A stretch of DNA of 64,000 nucleotides, taken from NCBI RefSeq assembly GCF_904846055.1, contig NZ_CAJGYV010000001.1, positions 2,170,001-2,234,000 on the forward strand. The letters run 5' to 3'. Position 1 is the stretch's first letter, and each line of letters begins with the position of its first letter. Under the pieces are notes generated by a model. That model was not told the origin of the DNA, did not search any database, and saw only the letters and a program-made list of their open reading frames with translations. This document shows, in pieces, positions 63,484 to 64,000 of this stretch. Source of the stretch: Psychrobacter ciconiae (GTDB lineage Bacteria > Pseudomonadota > Gammaproteobacteria > Pseudomonadales > Moraxellaceae). A program made the position numbers and the translations under genes.

Positions 63484-63520
63484 AACGCCGTTTTAATAAT
63501 AAAAATTAGGGTTAATAAAG

Positions 63521-64000
63521 ATGATGCCATTTGTTTGTGAGCCGTTAGCGGTCAAGCCATCAAAGATGTGGTTATTAAGCTTAAGTTTGGGGGCGGGCGT
63601 TGCTCTAAGTGGTTGCAATAATTCTACCGCGCCAAACGAGCCGGCAACGACAACCCGCCAAGACTCGACGCCACAAGAAAATGCGTCAACACAGGCAGAA
63701 GGCGCAGAAATCCGCATTGCTGCTGCTGCTAACTTATCAGACGTGTTGCCGGAAATCATCGACAGCTATAAAGCTGATAATAATATTCCAAACCAAAAAA
63801 TTGACGTCACTTTTGCGTCCTCAGGCAAGCTGGTGGCTCAAATTGAAGCCGGTGCGCCTTACGATATCTTTTTATCCGCTGACCAAGATTTTCCGGCAAA
63901 GCTTGCAGGCGGTATGCTTAAAGACCAAAGCAAACCTTTTACCTATACCCAAGGTCAGCTGACGCTTTATAGCACCAAGCATGCCTTAACGGATTTTACC
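63521..64000 (+). CDS. modA: Molybdate-binding lipoprotein ModA (3' end outside window)
   Basis: The frame is open from the ATG at 63521 to the window edge, 160 codons. Residues 15-32 form a lipoprotein signal with the lipobox LSGC, so it is a lipid-anchored binding protein rather than the soluble E. coli form. After a Thr/Gln/Glu-rich linker comes IRIAAAANLSDVLPEI, then a FASSGKLVAQIEAGAPYDIFLSAD stretch, the hallmark of ModA family molybdate-binding proteins, including the Ser contacts for the oxyanion. AGGG lies nine bases before the ATG. The modB and modC genes are expected beyond the window. Confidence 0.9.
   Translation, partial: MMPFVCEPLAVKPSKMWLLSLSLGAGVALSGCNNSTAPNEPATTTRQDSTPQENASTQAEGAEIRIAAAANLSDVLPEIIDSYKADNNIPNQKIDVTFASSGKLVAQIEAGAPYDIFLSADQDFPAKLAGGMLKDQSKPFTYTQGQLTLYSTKHALTDFT

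Noticed and set aside
1..64000. CRISPR arrays, insertion sequences, prophage and tRNA genes
   Set aside because: No spaced repeat arrays, transposase frames, phage genes or cloverleaf sequences were recognised.

Overview
The window looks like chromosomal DNA of a Moraxellaceae gammaproteobacterium, most likely Psychrobacter. This rests on gene order and protein character: rsmG-parA-parB; msbA-lpxK-kdsB-holB-pilZ; a thiolase, long FabG and MaoC set; an aceEF pair; and moderate GC with AT-rich spacers. No tRNA, rRNA, CRISPR array, insertion sequence or prophage was seen.

Layout. 1-3954 (minus strand): three exported DUF11/SdrD-type surface proteins, the last cut by the window edge. 4336-9077: aceE-aceF for pyruvate dehydrogenase, with a leader carrying a dyad and a tiny open frame. 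9200-11395: an OmpW-like porin, a small zinc-ribbon membrane protein and a voltage-gated potassium channel. 11467-16003 (minus): a TerD-like protein coupled to a WYL regulator, then a Lon-like ATP-dependent protease interrupted by one in-frame TAG. 16197-24246 (plus): rsmG, parA, parB, msbA, lpxK, kdsB, holB, pilZ. 24337-29397: a thiolase with a 200-residue low-complexity N-terminus, divergent from a long FabG-type reductase and a MaoC hydratase. 29464-37126: a DSP-like phosphatase, a beta-lactamase-fold hydrolase, a DadA-like oxidoreductase, cobT-cobS-cobC, an SMR pump and glycerate kinase.

37228-45802 reads as a lysine/pipecolate catabolic locus: LysR regulator, class III aminotransferase, HglS (DUF1338) 2-oxoadipate dioxygenase/decarboxylase, AmaB-type ALDH7 dehydrogenase, NhaC-type transporter and AmaA-type pipecolate oxidase. 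Together the enzymes would take L-pipecolate through 2-aminoadipate semialdehyde, 2-aminoadipate and 2-oxoadipate to D-2-hydroxyglutarate. An MFS exporter and an aromatic aminotransferase follow on the minus strand.

48660-64000 (plus) is a molybdenum locus: a YdeP/FdhF-type oxidoreductase, FdhD, a three-subunit PaoABC-like molybdo-flavo-iron-sulfur dehydrogenase, its XdhC and MocA maturation factors, moeA, moaA, moaB, mobA, moaC, moaD, moaE and the start of modA. Enzymes, cofactor synthesis, nucleotide modification, sulfuration and molybdate uptake lie in one co-directional stretch.

The observations most worth a second look are the amber codon in the Lon-like gene, the lysine locus with its transporter of unknown substrate, lineage-type insertions in the thiolase and the PaoC-like subunit, the 16-bp triple repeat before the YdeP gene, and paired palindromes between the thiolase and fabG.
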